Origin: Lachnospiraceae bacterium
Lineage (GTDB): Bacteria; Bacillota; Clostridia; Lachnospirales; Lachnospiraceae
Assembly: GCA_009774175.1 (NCBI GenBank)
Contig: VSNG01000048.1
Span: 1-7,040, forward strand
Direction: 5' to 3'
DNA: 7,040 nucleotides
A model generated the notes under the pieces. The model was not told the origin of the DNA and made no database searches. It saw only the letters and a program-made list of their open reading frames with translations. A program made the position numbers and the translations under genes. Below, in pieces: positions 4,987-7,040 of the stretch (its first letter is position 1; each line of letters starts with the position of its first letter).

Positions 4987-5142
4987 CATAGTCAGAGCAA
5001 ATCACATCAAATACACTGGTTGATACTTCCTTTTTGGCTTTTGTCAAATTGCCGGCGGTTGTTATTTCGTAATAGTTTTTTAGAACATAGCTTAGTCCTG
5101 CTAAAATATCGGGTAATCATCTACAATTAATATTTTTTTCAT
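4985..5142 (-). pseudogene. Response regulator, N-terminal half of the receiver domain only, frameshifted
   Basis: The ATG at 5142 starts MKKILIVDDYP, the first strand of a receiver domain with the acidic pair Asp8-Asp9. A one-base shift near 5113-5116 then brings in a second frame, which reads D-I-L-A-G-L-S-Y-V-L-K-N-Y-Y-E-I-T-T-A-G-N-L-T and F-D-V-I-C-S-D-Y-A-I. There the Asp of S-D-Y (about residue 51) is the expected phosphorylation site. Without the correction translation stops after 14 codons. Family resemblance ends at about base 4985, so roughly 55 of about 120 receiver residues remain, and the conserved Thr/Ser, Lys and the output domain are gone. It lies 6 bases after the ABC permease stop, the usual order of ABC transporter and two-component genes in Firmicutes. 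A histidine kinase would be expected next but is absent. The gene cannot be functional. Confidence 0.72.
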
Positions 5143-5148
5143 GGTCAG

Positions 5149-7040
5149 TCATCCCGCATTTACTACATTGACAATGCTTGTCTTTTTAATCCTTAGGGAC
5201 GGTGCAATGACAGCAATAAATGTAGTCAGGATTGCCGCTGAAATTACTATGGCAAGAACCAGTAACGGCAGTTTCCATTCCTGCCCCCAATTAGAAGTAA
5301 TAAGCATTTCAAAGAAAAAGCGGTGCAGGAATAACCCTGATACAGCCCCTGCAATGCTGCCGGTGATAGCGTAAGCTGCGGCTTCTGCGCGTATTACCTT
5401 TTGAATTTGTTTCCCCGACATTCCGACTGCCCGCATGACACCATAATGATTGATCCTGCTGGAAACGCTCGCATTGACCGTGTTGATAATATTGATTAAA
5501 GCTACCAGCGCAATCACGATCAGAAATCCATAGACAAAAACCGCCATAGCAAAATACCCGGTGCGTACTTCTTCATTATGCTGCCGCATATCAAGCAGTT
5601 TCATAGCAGGAGTAATCAGGTTCCTTATTTGCCCGGATATGTCTGTACTTGCCTGAACTTCAATAACCTTATAATCTGTAATTCCTGTTAAAGCGGTAAA
5701 CGTATTTTCGGAACAGACAATAATCCACTCCCCACTCCCAGAATCCAGCGGAACGTCAGACACAATGCCGGAAACCGTCGCTTCATGCGTTGTACCGTTC
5801 ATATCCAATGTGATAATGTCGCCAATCTCCCAATGAAATTCCTGTGAATAGCCATAATCCACTAAAACGCCGTTTCCATTTTGAACATTTTCAATATCCC
5901 CGGAAATCAACACATCACTTGCCCATGAAAATTGAGGTTCATCATAAGAAACTAAAGTTGCCCTGCCCACGCCTTTTTTGTCATTCGCGGGAATGTCCGT
6001 ACAAAACATTCTTCCATATACTTTTTCCGTTCCCGGAAGCTGTTCTATTTCTTCTTTCAGGGAATGGGGCAAAAGAATATGCGGTTCATTTCCCTCTACC
6101 GTTAAATCCGGGGCATAAGGCTTCAAGGGGCTTAACGCATGGTTCATAAACGTAATCAATATGGTAAAACACAAAAACAGGGTGATACTGATCGCAAAAG
6201 AACCCGCAATCAAAATCATGCTTTTCTTATTGGAAAAGGCATGGCGCAGTCCCATAGCCGTATCTACATGAAATGCTTTTGTATTAGACGCTTTTTTGAA
6301 GTTTTGGCGGGCAGTCTGATTGATATTTCCTGTTACGGCTGTTTGCGGAGATACCTTTGCGGCATTTTTAGCCGGGGAACTTGACGCAATCATCACAACG
6401 AATACGCCTATTACAGTTCCGGCTAATATGCCGGGGAAGCTGAATTGAAACTGCGGCATTTCCGGGAGATATTGTGAGTCGATCGCATTTAGCACATAAA
6501 TAGCAATCCATAAAATGACGCTTCCCGAAAGCAACCCGGCGGGAATTGCTTTCAGGCAGTATAATAATCCTTCCCGACGGATATACCTTTTAATCTGCCG
6601 TTTTGTAGCCCCAAGGCAGCGTAGTAAACCGAAAAACTGTGTCCTCTCCAAAATGCTCATATTAAAGCTGCTGGCGATCATAAATGTTCCGGTCATGGCA
6701 ACAAGGACAAAAAGAATTGCCGCAGTAAGGTAAACTTCCAGCATAGTAGTGTCTTTGCTTTGCCCCATTAAGCCAAGAAGCATAACGTTTGTAGAAATCT
6801 GTTCATCTGTCAGGGAAAATTCGGATTTTATTTCTTCATTTGCACGGTTGATATTGGTTCCGTTCTTAAACTGGATATAATTATATTCCTGATATTCTGT
6901 TTCCGGCAGGAAGCGCAGCCCGCCCTCTGCCAGTTGTAATCCGTGTGCGTCTGTTCCCTGCAGACTGGAAAAATCGCCATAAGTGCCTGAAATCTGATAT
7001 TGCCTTGTCTGCCCGTCACTATATACAATTTCAATCGTAT
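5149..7040 (-). CDS. FtsX/MacB-like ABC transporter permease, C-terminal 629 residues (partial)
   Basis: The frame is open from the window edge (first full codon at 7038) to the TGA at 5151-5149, and the start lies beyond base 7040. The visible part begins in an extracellular region. A first FtsX domain follows, with helices at about visible residues 102-124, 161-185 and 197-220. It carries the characteristic S-I-L-E-R-T-Q-F-F-G-L-L-R-C-L-G-A-T cytosolic coupling segment after the first of these helices. A helix at about 274-298 leads into a large extracellular domain of about 200 residues. The second FtsX domain has helices near 495-520, 553-572 and 590-613 and a matching coupling segment N-H-Y-G-V-M-R-A-V-G-M-S. 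This two-FtsX layout fits permeases of about 750-850 residues that work with a separate ATPase, probably encoded just outside the window. Such transporters often serve peptide-antibiotic resistance or lipoprotein and envelope functions. The response-regulator remnant 6 bases downstream suggests former two-component control. The substrate is unknown. Confidence 0.9.
   Translation of the reverse strand, partial: TIEIVYSDGQTRQYQISGTYGDFSSLQGTDAHGLQLAEGGLRFLPETEYQEYNYIQFKNGTNINRANEEIKSEFSLTDEQISTNVMLLGLMGQSKDTTMLEVYLTAAILFVLVAMTGTFMIASSFNMSILERTQFFGLLRCLGATKRQIKRYIRREGLLYCLKAIPAGLLSGSVILWIAIYVLNAIDSQYLPEMPQFQFSFPGILAGTVIGVFVVMIASSSPAKNAAKVSPQTAVTGNINQTARQNFKKASNTKAFHVDTAMGLRHAFSNKKSMILIAGSFAISITLFLCFTILITFMNHALSPLKPYAPDLTVEGNEPHILLPHSLKEEIEQLPGTEKVYGRMFCTDIPANDKKGVGRATLVSYDEPQFSWASDVLISGDIENVQNGNGVLVDYGYSQEFHWEIGDIITLDMNGTTHEATVSGIVSDVPLDSGSGEWIIVCSENTFTALTGITDYKVIEVQASTDISGQIRNLITPAMKLLDMRQHNEEVRTGYFAMAVFVYGFLIVIALVALINIINTVNASVSSRINHYGVMRAVGMSGKQIQKVIRAEAAAYAITGSIAGAVSGLFLHRFFFEMLITSNWGQEWKLPLLVLAIVISAAILTTFIAVIAPSLRIKKTSIVNVVNAG

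Noticed and set aside
4619..5047. Minus-strand 142-codon frame starting MTKAKKEV as one gene
   Set aside because: Its first part is the middle of the response-regulator remnant, and the rest is an out-of-frame reading of the GC-rich patch (Arg-, Pro- and Cys-rich).
1..7040. CRISPR arrays, tRNA or rRNA genes, complete insertion sequences
   Set aside because: No regularly spaced repeats, no cloverleaf-like or rRNA-like sequence and no transposase or integrase motifs were seen on either strand.

Overview
The window looks like chromosomal DNA of an anaerobic, low-to-mid GC Firmicute, most likely a gut Clostridia / Lachnospiraceae member. This rests on strong AGGAGG-type ribosome sites, close packing of small membrane-protein operons, a cyclophilin-like lipoprotein and an FtsX-type ABC permease paired with a response regulator. 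The placement is inference from gene style; no sequence search was possible.

Left part (1-1002). The first nine codons of a LysR-family regulator leave the window on the minus strand at base 1. The divergent control region (30-208) carries a textbook LysR box, a promoter for each direction and a second long-spaced inverted repeat. The rightward transcript starts with a small helical protein of unknown function (209-463). It then runs into a decayed operon: the C-terminal end of a YraQ/ArsP-type permease (about 616-774), followed after a normal gap by the N-terminal end of an aldo/keto reductase (788 to about 922).

Middle part (1018-3830). Three intact plus-strand genes are tightly packed: a MATE-family drug/sodium antiporter, a LysE-family exporter 2 bases after it, and a lipoprotein with a cyclophilin-like domain. 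A hairpin followed by T-rich sequence (3771-3823) probably ends the transcript.

Right part (3841-7040), all minus strand except one remnant. In transcription order there is a large FtsX/MacB-like ABC permease whose N-terminus is beyond the window edge. Six bases later comes a response-regulator gene that is frameshifted and cut off just after its phospho-aspartate. Next is a GC-rich, roughly 500-base patch holding two frameshifted small-gene remnants on opposite strands, and last an AT-rich intact alpha/beta hydrolase. The sharp base-composition changes and the broken response regulator indicate that foreign or rearranged DNA replaced the rest of a two-component system (response regulator remainder and presumably a histidine kinase).

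No complete new defence or mobile system is visible. The most informative points are the LysR control region, the two decayed operons and the mosaic at 4471-4987.
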